Shown here in pieces: positions 1-8,544 of a stretch of DNA of 64,000 nt. Made by a program: the position numbers and the translations under genes. The notes under the pieces were generated by a model, which did not search any database, was not told where the DNA came from, and saw only the letters and a program-made list of their open reading frames with translations. The DNA is from Butyrivibrio sp. XPD2002 (GTDB lineage Bacteria > Bacillota > Clostridia > Lachnospirales > Lachnospiraceae). The DNA is taken from contig NZ_KE384114.1 of NCBI RefSeq assembly GCF_000423945.1, forward strand, positions 219,382-283,381, written 5' to 3'. The first letter of the stretch is position 1. Each line of letters starts with the position of its first letter.

Positions 1-2
1 TA

Positions 3-119
3 ACGGATGCCGTTTCAGACACTACTGAGTTTATAAACAAAGCAATATCAGCAACAAAGGAAGAGGACGGAAATTATGGAACCGGGTTTGAGAAGATTCT
101 GGGGAATTCAAATTTTTGA
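3..119 (+). CDS. C-terminal end of an unidentified protein (truncated by window edge)
   Basis: An open frame enters from the left edge and gives about 38 residues ending KILGNSNF before a TGA at 117-119. It is rich in charged residues and shows no motif I recognise. The stop lies 85 bases before the ECF S-component gene, on the same strand, so it may be in the same operon. The reading frame is plausible because it is open from the first codon to a stop followed by an intergenic gap, but its product cannot be named. Confidence 0.4.
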   Translation, partial: TDAVSDTTEFINKAISATKEEDGNYGTGFEKILGNSNF

Positions 120-204
120 GCCTGAGAATTTCTGCAGATGTGATACTTCTAAGACAAAACAGTCATGGCTTATCTCATGACAAAACATAAGGAGGAGAGA
201 CACT

Positions 205-726
205 ATGAAAAAAGACAACATTAACTCAAAGACAAGACTTATGGCCTACACAGGAGTTCTTGCGGCACTTACCACCATTTTCACTGCGTACATTTTCCAT
301 ATACCGGTTGGCGTAAATGGCGGATATGTACACTTTGGTGACACCGTGATTTACCTGGCAGCAGCACTGCTTCCTACGCCTTATGCGATGCTGGTTGGCG
401 CAGTTGGTGGAGGACTTGCAGATCTTCTTACAGCTCCCATGTGGACTATAGCAACCGTGATTATTAAGATGCTGATTGTTCTGCCATTTACAAGTCGCAA
501 ATCATCACTTCTTAATAAGCGCAATATGGCAGCTCCGATCATTTCCTTTTTCATTTCAGCAACCGGATATTACATAGCTGAGATGTTGCTTTTCGGAACA
601 AAAACAGCCATCCTCTCAGCCTTTGCGGGAAGTTTTGTTCAGTCAGGAGGAAGTGCACTGTTTTTCTATATAGCTGCGGTAGCTTTTGATGGAGTTGGTG
701 TTAAGAAGACAATCTTTGAATATTGA
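205..726 (+). CDS. ECF transporter S-component-like membrane protein
   Basis: A 173-residue, highly hydrophobic protein with about five membrane segments. Its layout (short charged N-terminus, MAYTGVLAAL helix, then the HFGDTVIYLAAALLP loop-helix) is typical of S components, the substrate-binding membrane subunit of energy-coupling-factor vitamin importers. It resembles the small family found beside TatD-linked radical SAM proteins, and such a gene follows directly. The AAGGAGGAG ribosome site ends 7 bases before the ATG. The substrate cannot be read from sequence, and no EcfA/EcfT genes lie in the window, so it would depend on a shared energising module elsewhere. Family confident, role inferred. 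Confidence 0.8.
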   Translation: MKKDNINSKTRLMAYTGVLAALTTIFTAYIFHIPVGVNGGYVHFGDTVIYLAAALLPTPYAMLVGAVGGGLADLLTAPMWTIATVIIKMLIVLPFTSRKSSLLNKRNMAAPIISFFISATGYYIAEMLLFGTKTAILSAFAGSFVQSGGSALFFYIAAVAFDGVGVKKTIFEY

Positions 727-751
727 GTTTTAACCGGAGGAGAATGAAAAA

Positions 752-1351
752 ATGGCAGACATTTTATATACATACAAGAATTCAGTGTATGCAAACATAA
801 CAAACAAATGCAATTGCAGATGCACCTTTTGCATACGATTTCAGAAGGATGGAGTAGGGAGCTCCGATACACTGTGGCACCAGGTAAATCCTTCTAAGGA
901 AGAGGTGCTTGATGCGATAAGAAATTATGATTTTACAGGATTTGATGAGCTTGTGTTTTGCGGATATGGGGAGCCAACCTGTGAGCTGGACATTCTATTG
1001 GATGCAGCAAAATTAGCTAAGGAGGAGAAGTCACTTAAGACCCGCCTCAACACCAACGGACTTGGCAATGAGCAGAACGGAAGAAACATAGTTCCTGAGC
1101 TTGCAAAAGTAATTGACAGTGTATCAATCAGTCTTAATGCTCCTGATTCTGTGAAATATCAGGAAGTCACAAGACCTCAGTATGAAAGCGGTTTTGAAAA
1201 GATGATTGATTTTGCTACCAAATGCAAGAAGCAGATAAAGGATGTAAAGTGGTCAATCGTCGATGTTCTGCCGGAGGAAGACATTGAGAAATGCAGGCAG
1301 CTATCTGAAGATACCGGCGTGGAGCTTAGGATACGACACTTTAGTAAATAA
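752..1351 (+). CDS. TatD-linked type radical SAM protein
   Basis: A 199-residue protein with the radical SAM cluster motif CX3CX2C at Cys20, Cys24 and Cys27, then the GYGEP segment (SAM-binding glycine motif) and an LNTNGLG strand. It is compact, with no SPASM or auxiliary-cluster domain. Compact radical SAM proteins of this kind are usually annotated as TatD-nuclease-associated; no tatD gene is in the window. It follows the ECF S-component by 25 bases, with GGAGGAG upstream, so the two are probably co-transcribed. The reaction is unknown. The gene ends ahead of a strong inverted repeat that separates it from the nitrogenase-like locus. Confidence 0.8.
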   Translation: MADILYTYKNSVYANITNKCNCRCTFCIRFQKDGVGSSDTLWHQVNPSKEEVLDAIRNYDFTGFDELVFCGYGEPTCELDILLDAAKLAKEEKSLKTRLNTNGLGNEQNGRNIVPELAKVIDSVSISLNAPDSVKYQEVTRPQYESGFEKMIDFATKCKKQIKDVKWSIVDVLPEEDIEKCRQLSEDTGVELRIRHFSK

Positions 1352-1357
1352 ATTCAT

Positions 1358-1456
1358 GGACACTCAGTAATCATCATGATAAGTTCATGAGTGTCAAAAA
1401 TAGATACGTGGACACTAGATAACTAATCAGATAGATTATCGAGTGTCCATTTTGCT
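1358..1456 (+). terminator. Tandem hairpins with shared arms, the second terminator-like
   Basis: Two successive hairpins follow the radical SAM gene. The first pairs GACACTCA (1359-1366) with TGAGTGTC (1388-1395). The second pairs TGGACACT plus GATAA (from 1409) with TTATC plus AGTGTCCA (ending 1449) and runs into TTTTGCTTTG. The outer arms of both hairpins are nearly the same sequence, so the first left arm could also pair with the second right arm. This is either a tandem terminator or a switchable structure. Confidence 0.6.
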
Positions 1457-1838
1457 TTGTTTTGATGAATTCCAAACTGAGAACGGAGGAGTGTCAGCTT
1501 AAGAAAGATAGCATACTCGCGTCAATTTGAGAAATAGAAGGCACACATGTTAAATTTACTCGGATAAAGTGATTATATTCACCCATTGACAGGGTAGGTG
1601 AATAGAGATATCCTTTTAAACAATTGCGAAGACAGATGGACATGCAAGTACGGTCGCCTGGCATATGCTTTTGCGGTGAATAAAGGTTTTACGGCAAGGT
1701 AAAACTAAAACTTATATTTGCCTATAAGATTAGTATGCTTTACGCGAAAGACAATGTACCGCATAATCTGTATAAATTTAGAGCAGAGAGCAACAAGCTC
1801 AATCTCTATAGGGTTTTTAGATAAGAGGAGAGATGACT
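1457..1838 (+). other. Gene-free leader region before the nitrogenase-like locus
   Basis: About 380 bases with no convincing gene. It holds an inverted repeat ATTCACC/GGTGAAT (1577-1583 and 1597-1603), a candidate promoter at 1739-1767 and a 29-codon open stretch (1735-1824) that I do not trust. I looked for SAM, T-box, cobalamin and molybdenum-cofactor riboswitch cores here and did not find one. The region is the natural place for sulfur- or metal-dependent control of the genes that follow. Confidence 0.4.
1739..1767 (+). promoter_or_regulatory. Candidate sigma-A promoter for the locus
   Basis: TTTACG (1739-1744) and CATAAT (1762-1767) are spaced by 17 bases, with four and five matches to the consensus hexamers. 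Transcription would begin near 1774, giving a leader of about 65 bases before the YezD-like start codon. Confidence 0.4.
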
Positions 1839-1973
1839 ATGGAAAAGGATGATGAAAAGATCTGGGAAGAAATCAAAAAGCAGGTTTCGGAAGTAAAGTA
1901 TGGAACGGTTCTTATAACGGTACACGATGGCAGGATCGTGCAGCTTGAAAAAAGCACAAAGGTTAGATTCTAA
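1839..1973 (+). CDS. YezD-family (DUF2292) microprotein
   Basis: A 44-residue protein, MEKDDEKIWEEIKKQV followed by a core of the form YGTVLITVHDGRIVQLEKS. This matches the YezD/DUF2292 family of small proteins, which have a short helix followed by a beta-hairpin and are often encoded near sulfur-assimilation genes. The AGAGGAG site at 1824-1830 fits the ATG at 1839 better than the in-frame ATG at 1833. It is the first gene of the nitrogenase-like/sulfur locus and lies 45 bases upstream of the NifB-like gene. The function of the family is not known. Its presence here is contextual support for a sulfur-linked role of the whole locus. Confidence 0.7.
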   Translation: MEKDDEKIWEEIKKQVSEVKYGTVLITVHDGRIVQLEKSTKVRF

Positions 1974-1977
1974 AAAG

Positions 1978-1998
1978 ACGCTGTCCGGCAGCGTTTGT
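1978..1998 (+). other. Short intercistronic hairpin before nifB-like gene
   Basis: ACGCTG (1978-1983), loop TCCGG, CAGCGT (1989-1994), followed by TTG. With only one short T run it is more likely an intercistronic processing or attenuation hairpin than a full terminator. Confidence 0.35.
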
Positions 1999-2018
1999 CT
2001 ATAAGGGAGATTATTCAC

Positions 2019-2891
2019 ATGGCTAGATCAATTGAAGAACTTGAAAAAAACCACCCTTGCTTTGGTGGGTGCAAATTTAACGCAGGAAGAATTCATCTTC
2101 CGGTGAGTCCCGGCTGTAACATAGCCTGCAGATTCTGTGACAGAAGCATAAACGATGTGGAGCAGCGACCGGGAGTTACATCTAAAGTAATATCCCCTGA
2201 TGAAGCAAATGATTTCATAGGAAAGGCAATAGAACTTGTACCGAGTATCAAGGTTGCAGGAATTGCAGGACCGGGAGATACACTGGCAACCGACTATGCG
2301 CTTCAAACCTTTGAAAAAATCGGCGAGGCACATCCGGAGCTTCTTAAATGTATGAGTACCAATGGTTTACTTCTAAATGAGAGAGCACAGGAAGTCATAG
2401 ATGCAGGTGTTGATACTCTTACGGTTACGGTTAACGCAGTAGATCCGGAGATTGAGGCTAAGCTCAATGATTACATCATCTATCACGGTGAGAAGATCGA
2501 AGGAGTAGAGGCAGCGAAGATTCTTATTGAAAATCAGTTAAAGGGAATCAAAAAGGTTGCTGATGCGGGAGTCACAATAAAAATCAACACAGTTCTTGTT
2601 CCCGGAATCAACGATCATCACATTAGTGAGATCGCAAAAACGGTGAAGGAAGCAGGGGCTATCATCTACAACATCATTCCTCTTATTCCTCAGCATAAGC
2701 TTAAAGATATTGAAAGACCTACCTGCGAACTTCTTGAAAAGGCCAGAGAGGATGCAGAGCAGTACATCAAGGTATTCAGGCACTGCGCTCATTGCCGTGC
2801 AGATGCTGTGGGAGTTCCGGGAGTATCCGAATACAGCAAGCTTGTTTATCAGAACAGACTGAATGTCAGAAGCACCTTTTCACATGGATAA
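2019..2891 (+). CDS. nifB: NifB-like radical SAM cofactor-biosynthesis protein
   Basis: 290 residues. The radical SAM cluster is bound by Cys33, Cys37 and Cys40 (SPGCNIACRFC). Before it is the NifB-type N-terminal HPC motif (Cys14, with Cys18), and near the C-terminus is HCAHCRADAVG (Cys256, Cys259), the paired-Cys motif typical of NifB. VAGIAGPGDTLA and MSTNGLLLN are also NifB signatures. In nitrogenase systems NifB fuses two 4Fe-4S clusters and inserts carbide to make the 8Fe cofactor core (NifB-co). This is the short form without a fused NifX domain; a separate NifX-like gene follows 16 bases later. ATG at 2019 is preferred over an upstream TTG because AAGGGAG precedes it at good spacing. 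It implies that the DK-like proteins downstream use an FeMo-co-type cluster. Confidence 0.9.
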   Translation: MARSIEELEKNHPCFGGCKFNAGRIHLPVSPGCNIACRFCDRSINDVEQRPGVTSKVISPDEANDFIGKAIELVPSIKVAGIAGPGDTLATDYALQTFEKIGEAHPELLKCMSTNGLLLNERAQEVIDAGVDTLTVTVNAVDPEIEAKLNDYIIYHGEKIEGVEAAKILIENQLKGIKKVADAGVTIKINTVLVPGINDHHISEIAKTVKEAGAIIYNIIPLIPQHKLKDIERPTCELLEKAREDAEQYIKVFRHCAHCRADAVGVPGVSEYSKLVYQNRLNVRSTFSHG

Positions 2892-2907
2892 AAAGTGAGG
2901 TTCATCA

Positions 2908-3279
2908 ATGGGAAACGCAGTATATCGCGTGGCAATTGCATCTACGGATAACAGATATGTTGATCAGCATTTTGGAAGAGCGGAGAGCTTTCTCATCGTA
3001 GATGTGGATGAGGACGGCAACTACGAAGAGATAGAGCAGAGATTTGTTATTCCTGTCTGCAACGGTGGAAGTCATGATAACGAAAAATTAAAAAAAGGCG
3101 TTGAAGCGCTTCTTGATTGCAACTTTGTACTTGCAGCGAAAATCGGACCGGGAGCTTCCTACGAGCTGAAGGATCACGGCATTGCATCCTTTGAAATGCC
3201 GGGAGAAGTCGGGGACTCGCTTTACAGGCTGGACGGATATATAAAACTGCTGGAAGAGATGGGCGGAGTACTGGCATAG
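2908..3279 (+). CDS. NifX/NafY-type dinitrogenase cofactor-binding protein
   Basis: 123 residues matching the dinitrogenase iron-molybdenum cofactor biosynthesis domain: the starting strand YRVAIASTDN, then DQHFGRAESFLIVDV, and the ribonuclease-H-like core with ALLDCNFVLAAKIGPGA. These proteins carry NifB-co or FeMo-co intermediates between NifB, the scaffold and the apo-enzyme. In many bacteria this domain is fused to NifB; here it is a separate gene directly behind the short nifB, so the pair probably works together. A second, more divergent copy lies at 6819-7289. Confidence 0.85.
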   Translation: MGNAVYRVAIASTDNRYVDQHFGRAESFLIVDVDEDGNYEEIEQRFVIPVCNGGSHDNEKLKKGVEALLDCNFVLAAKIGPGASYELKDHGIASFEMPGEVGDSLYRLDGYIKLLEEMGGVLA

Positions 3280-3346
3280 AGATTTTGAAGACAGAGCATC
3301 TGCAAAATTTTGAAAACTGCGTACTGAAACATTGAGAGGTTGTTGT

Positions 3347-4531
3347 ATGGGGAAATATGATTTTGACAAAGTAATCGACAGAAAAGGAACAGCCAGTCTG
3401 AAATTCGACTTTGGAATGCAGCGAATGGGCAGAACCGACCTGCTTCCACTGTGGGTTGCGGATATGGATTTTAAGCTTCCCGATGAAATCATAAGTGATC
3501 TCAGAAAGCGTGTAGATCATGGAATTTTCGGATATACGGATCCATGTGAAGAGTATCACGAAGCTGTATACAAATGGTTTAAGGATCGGCATGGTCTGGA
3601 GATTAAAAAGGACTGGACTACGGTTGTTCCGGGAGTGGTTTATTCCATTGCCATGGCAATAAAGGCTTATACATATGAGGGAGACAGCGTGATAATTCAG
3701 GAGCCTGTCTACTATCCCTTTAAGGAAACAATTCTTCTAAATAAAAGAAAGTGTATAAACAACCAGCTCGTAAACAGAGACGGACATTATGAAATCGATT
3801 TTGATGATTTTGAAAAGAAGGTAAAGGAAAACAATGTAAAGCTTTTCCTTCTGTGCAGTCCGCATAACCCTGTAGGAAGAGTGTGGAAAAAAGAGGAGCT
3901 GAAAAAGCTTGGTGATATCTGCCTTAAATACAATGTGATCATTTTTTCGGATGAGATACACGCGGACTTCATTTATCCGGGATATAAGCATATATCATTT
4001 CTAAAGCTTGGTGAGAAGTACATTAAAAATCTTGTGATTGGAACATCTCCCAGCAAGACCTTCAATATGGCAGGACTTCAGGTTGCTAATATCCTGATTC
4101 CGGATAAGACATTGAGAGATGCGTTCAGAAGAGAGAATGAAGCAGCTGGTTACAGTCAGCCCAATGCGATGGGACTTGCCGCAACCATATCCTGCTTCAG
4201 GAAGGGCGGAGAATGGGTTGATGAATTAAAAGAATATCTCACCGGGAACCTTGCATTCGTAAGAGATTACCTTGAGAAAAATCTTCCTGAGGTCAAGCTC
4301 ATCGAACCTGAAGGGACATATCTTATATGGCTCGATTTTTCAGAGGTGACAGATGACTATCACGATTTAAAGCACCTCGTAGTTGATGAAGCAAAGCTCT
4401 GGCTGGACGGTGGAATAATCTTCGGAAAAGAGACAGCCCTGTTTGAAAGAATAAATATAGCAAGTCCGCGAGTTGTGATAAGGACAGCGCTAGATAGCCT
4501 GCACAGGGCTATAGAAGCAAGAAAAAAATAA
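3347..4531 (+). CDS. patB: PatB/MalY-type PLP-dependent C-S lyase (aminotransferase fold)
   Basis: 394 residues, fold-type I PLP enzyme of the MalY/PatB family. It opens with the family hallmarks MGKYDFDKVIDRKGT and LPLWVADMDF, has the SPHNPVGRVW segment and SDEIHADF with the PLP-binding Asp, and Lys237 in TSPSKTFNMAG as the Schiff-base lysine. PatB/MalY enzymes cleave cystathionine or other S-substituted cysteines to thiol, pyruvate and ammonia. The ATG at 3347 (MGKYDF) is chosen over an upstream TTG. In this locus it would release a thiol from an imported cysteine conjugate, or act in the reverse transsulfuration direction. The exact substrate is not readable. Confidence 0.85.
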   Translation: MGKYDFDKVIDRKGTASLKFDFGMQRMGRTDLLPLWVADMDFKLPDEIISDLRKRVDHGIFGYTDPCEEYHEAVYKWFKDRHGLEIKKDWTTVVPGVVYSIAMAIKAYTYEGDSVIIQEPVYYPFKETILLNKRKCINNQLVNRDGHYEIDFDDFEKKVKENNVKLFLLCSPHNPVGRVWKKEELKKLGDICLKYNVIIFSDEIHADFIYPGYKHISFLKLGEKYIKNLVIGTSPSKTFNMAGLQVANILIPDKTLRDAFRRENEAAGYSQPNAMGLAATISCFRKGGEWVDELKEYLTGNLAFVRDYLEKNLPEVKLIEPEGTYLIWLDFSEVTDDYHDLKHLVVDEAKLWLDGGIIFGKETALFERINIASPRVVIRTALDSLHRAIEARKK

Positions 4532-4541
4532 CAAAAAGACT

Positions 4542-4580
4542 GACCTAAGAAAACCACAGCAAGTAGTAGCCAATTAGGTC
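4542..4580 (+). other. Intercistronic hairpin upstream of the sulfhydrylase-like gene
   Basis: GACCTAA (4542-4548) pairs with TTAGGTC (4574-4580) around a 25-base loop, and GGTC recurs just before the GGAGGAG ribosome site (4584-4592). It is not followed by a T run. It could be an mRNA stability or translational control element. Confidence 0.35.
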
Positions 4581-4600
4581 GAAGGTCGGAGGAGTAAGTT

Positions 4601-6675
<2,075 letters not shown>

Positions 6676-6702
6676 TATTTGTTCTGTAAAGGAGCTACAC
6701 AG

Positions 6703-6798
6703 GTGGCGGGGAGACCTGAGAACAAGGGTAAGAAGATCGTTGTAATCTTCCCTGATACAGGACTTCGCTATCTGTCAACGAACCTGTTTAACGTATAA
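6703..6798 (+). pseudogene. C-terminal remnant of a second cysteine synthase gene
   Basis: The 31 codons before the TAA at 6796 read [14 protein letters not shown], then [17 protein letters not shown]. This is the C-terminal end of a CysK-type O-acetylserine sulfhydrylase; the intact cysK at 7403-8338 ends in the parallel [19 protein letters not shown] and PLFAN. The remnant begins 27 bases after the nifH stop and lacks the whole catalytic domain, so it cannot be an enzyme. It differs from the neighbouring cysK at many positions, so it is not a recent duplicate of it. It marks a rearrangement that placed nifH against the tail of an older cysK. A GTG with AGGAG upstream could still allow translation of a 31-residue peptide. 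Confidence 0.85.
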
Positions 6799-6818
6799 AA
6801 AGAGATCAAGGAGTTTAT

Positions 6819-7289
6819 ATGTCATATTTGATAGCGGTGGCATCATCGGACGATGTGAATATTGATCTGACTTTTGGAGCTGCCGAAGGCTTTTCAATAT
6901 ACGAGGTGCAGGGGACAACTTTTGAAAAGGAGGAATACAGAGCTGTTCCGGTCATAGCCGATGAAGGGGCCACAGAAAATAACGAGAAATCCGGCAGTCC
7001 GGAAGGCAATGGTGATTACTCCATAAAGAGTGGAGATGCCTGCGGCTCCGGGAAAGGCTGCGGAGATGGCAAGGGCTGCGGACATGGAGGAGAACCGCTT
7101 CCCAAGGTGGAGCTTATAAGTGACTGCAGAAGCCTTGTCTGCAAAAAGATTGGTTTTCAGGCTCAGAAGCAGCTGGAGAAAAAGCAGATATCAAGCTTTG
7201 ATGTAGCTTGCGGCGTTACGGATGCACTTACCAAGATAACAGCTTATTTCGACAAGATTGATAATCACAAGCCATTTAGTCATAAGTAA
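6819..7289 (+). CDS. NifX-like protein with Cys/Gly-rich insertion
   Basis: 156 residues. The N-terminal strand and glycine turn (YLIAVASSDDVNIDLTFGAA) and the C-terminal half (LISDCRSLVCKKIGFQAQ, then SSFDVACGVTDAL) resemble the dinitrogenase cofactor-binding (NifX/NafY) domain. Between them is an extended, low-complexity insertion carrying Cys75, Cys81 and Cys87 in the repeated pattern CGxGKGCGxGKGCGHG. The rest of the protein adds Cys103, Cys108 and Cys131. A regular six-residue Cys spacing suggests metal or cluster binding. It lies between the cysK remnant and intact cysK, and AAGGAG precedes the ATG. Likely a cofactor or metal carrier for the DK-like enzyme, a role inferred from family and position. 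Confidence 0.7.
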   Translation: MSYLIAVASSDDVNIDLTFGAAEGFSIYEVQGTTFEKEEYRAVPVIADEGATENNEKSGSPEGNGDYSIKSGDACGSGKGCGDGKGCGHGGEPLPKVELISDCRSLVCKKIGFQAQKQLEKKQISSFDVACGVTDALTKITAYFDKIDNHKPFSHK

Positions 7290-7336
7290 AAGCTATAACA
7301 ATGAAAAGTAAAGCTTATGTCTGGCAATCGGAATTA

Positions 7337-7370
7337 CTTAGTTTTACTATAAACTAAGGCATGATATTAT
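7337..7370 (+). promoter_or_regulatory. Palindromic operator overlapping a candidate promoter for cysK
   Basis: CTTAGTTT (7337-7344) and AAACTAAG (7351-7358) form a perfect 8-base inverted repeat with a 6-base centre. It overlaps a weak -35 (TTTACT, 7343-7348) set 16 bases before TATTAT (7365-7370). Placement over the promoter suggests a repressor site. The regulator is unknown, though a CymR/Rrf2-type cysteine regulator would suit the gene. Confidence 0.5.
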
Positions 7371-7402
7371 CCTATTAACAAATTTGAAGGGAGATACGAA
7401 AC

Positions 7403-8338
7403 ATGGCACAGATTAAAGAAAGTTCACTGGAACTTATTGGTAACACACCTATTCTTAAACTTAATGGATACAGCAAGAAAGCAGGAGTAACAAACGCTAC
7501 ACTTCTTGCAAAGCTCGAGTATTTGAATCCTGCCGGATCAGTTAAGGACAGAATCGCCCTTGCTATGATCGAAGAGGCAGAGAAGAGCGGAAAGCTTAAG
7601 CCCGGAGCAACAATTATTGAGCCCACATCAGGTAACACAGGAATCGGACTTGCAGCTGTAGCAGCAGCAAAGGGGTACAAGGCGATCCTCACACTTCCTG
7701 ACACAATGAGTGTTGAAAGAAGAAACCTCCTTAAAGCTTACGGCGCAGAGCTGGTGCTCACTGAGGGAGCTAAAGGAATGAAGGGAGCTATTGCAAAGGC
7801 CGAGGAACTCGAGAAGGAAATCGAGGGAGCAATCATCCTTGGACAGTTTGTGAATCCTGCAAATCCTGCTGCACACAAGGCTACTACAGGTCCTGAGATC
7901 TGGGAGCAGACAGACGGAAAGGTTGATGTATTTATCGCAGGTGTAGGTACAGGCGGAACAATCACAGGTGTAGGCGAATACTTAAAGGAAAAGAATCCTG
8001 ACGTAAAGGTAATCGCAGTTGAGCCCGCAACAAGCCCCGTTCTTTCAAAGGGAACAGCAGGTGCCCACAAGATTCAGGGTATCGGCGCAGGCTTTGTACC
8101 GGATGTTCTTGATACAAAGATTTTTGATGAAGTAATCGCGATCGAAAATGAGGATGCCTTTACAGAGGGCAGAAAATTCGCTCTTTCAGAAGGAATACTT
8201 GTTGGTATATCTTCAGGAGCAGCTCTTAAGGCAGCAACAATCATAGCAGAGAGAGAAGAGTACAAGGGCAAGAACATAGTTGTTCTTCTTCCTGACTCAG
8301 GTGACAGATACCTTTCAACACCTCTTTTTGCAAATTAA
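7403..8338 (+). CDS. cysK: Cysteine synthase A (O-acetylserine sulfhydrylase)
   Basis: 311 residues, the usual CysK length. PLP lysine is Lys48 in NPAGSVKDR. The [10 protein letters not shown] substrate loop, [13 protein letters not shown] phosphate-binding glycine loop and C-terminal [12 protein letters not shown] are all present. It makes cysteine from O-acetylserine and sulfide, so it could use sulfide released by the PLP lyases or the nitrogenase-like enzyme. It has its own candidate promoter and operator and is followed by a strong terminator, so it may be transcribed separately from the DK genes. A fragment of a related gene lies upstream of it at 6703. Confidence 0.95.
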   Translation: MAQIKESSLELIGNTPILKLNGYSKKAGVTNATLLAKLEYLNPAGSVKDRIALAMIEEAEKSGKLKPGATIIEPTSGNTGIGLAAVAAAKGYKAILTLPDTMSVERRNLLKAYGAELVLTEGAKGMKGAIAKAEELEKEIEGAIILGQFVNPANPAAHKATTGPEIWEQTDGKVDVFIAGVGTGGTITGVGEYLKEKNPDVKVIAVEPATSPVLSKGTAGAHKIQGIGAGFVPDVLDTKIFDEVIAIENEDAFTEGRKFALSEGILVGISSGAALKAATIIAEREEYKGKNIVVLLPDSGDRYLSTPLFAN

Positions 8339-8353
8339 AAAGCGAGGTTAACC

Positions 8354-8423
8354 GACCGGACAACCGGAGGTTCACTGATAGCACGGAATCATTTGCCGTG
8401 TTATTGGTGAACCTCCTTTTTTT
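8354..8423 (+). terminator. GACYGGACAACCGGAGG motif fused to a strong terminator after cysK
   Basis: GACCGGACAACCGGAGG (8354-8370) runs straight into the terminator stem: GGAGGTTCAC (8366-8375) pairs with GTGAACCTCC (ending 8416), with an inner CACGG/CCGTG stem, followed by seven T. Inside the motif, CCGG-ACAA-CCGG can form a small hairpin that uses the GG also needed by the terminator. The same motif recurs at 14475-14491 in front of another terminator. Confidence 0.8.
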
Positions 8424-8430
8424 CAAAAAA

Positions 8431-8517
8431 GTGCTCCGCAGGATTCACACACGCACGAATGGAAAATGTTGCATTCTGCAACCGTGCTCGGCGCAAGAGT
8501 TTTGCAAGCAAAACTCT
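8431..8517 (+). repeat. Palindromic intergenic repeat, copy 1
   Basis: Begins GTGCTCCGC, contains GTTGCATTCTGCAACCG, and ends in a 10-base-arm hairpin (AGAGTTTTGC at 8496-8505, AA, GCAAAACTCT at 8508-8517). The same order of blocks, with different arm sequences, occurs at 14205-14344, and a looser version at 25004-25088. It fills the gap between cysK and the first D-like gene. Confidence 0.6.
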
Positions 8518-8544
8518 AATTTATATATATTCAGGTAGAAAAAT

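Noticed and set aside
1457..1838. Possible SAM, T-box or molybdenum-cofactor riboswitch before the locus
   Set aside because: None of the conserved core sequences could be found on reading; only a promoter and one simple inverted repeat are supported.
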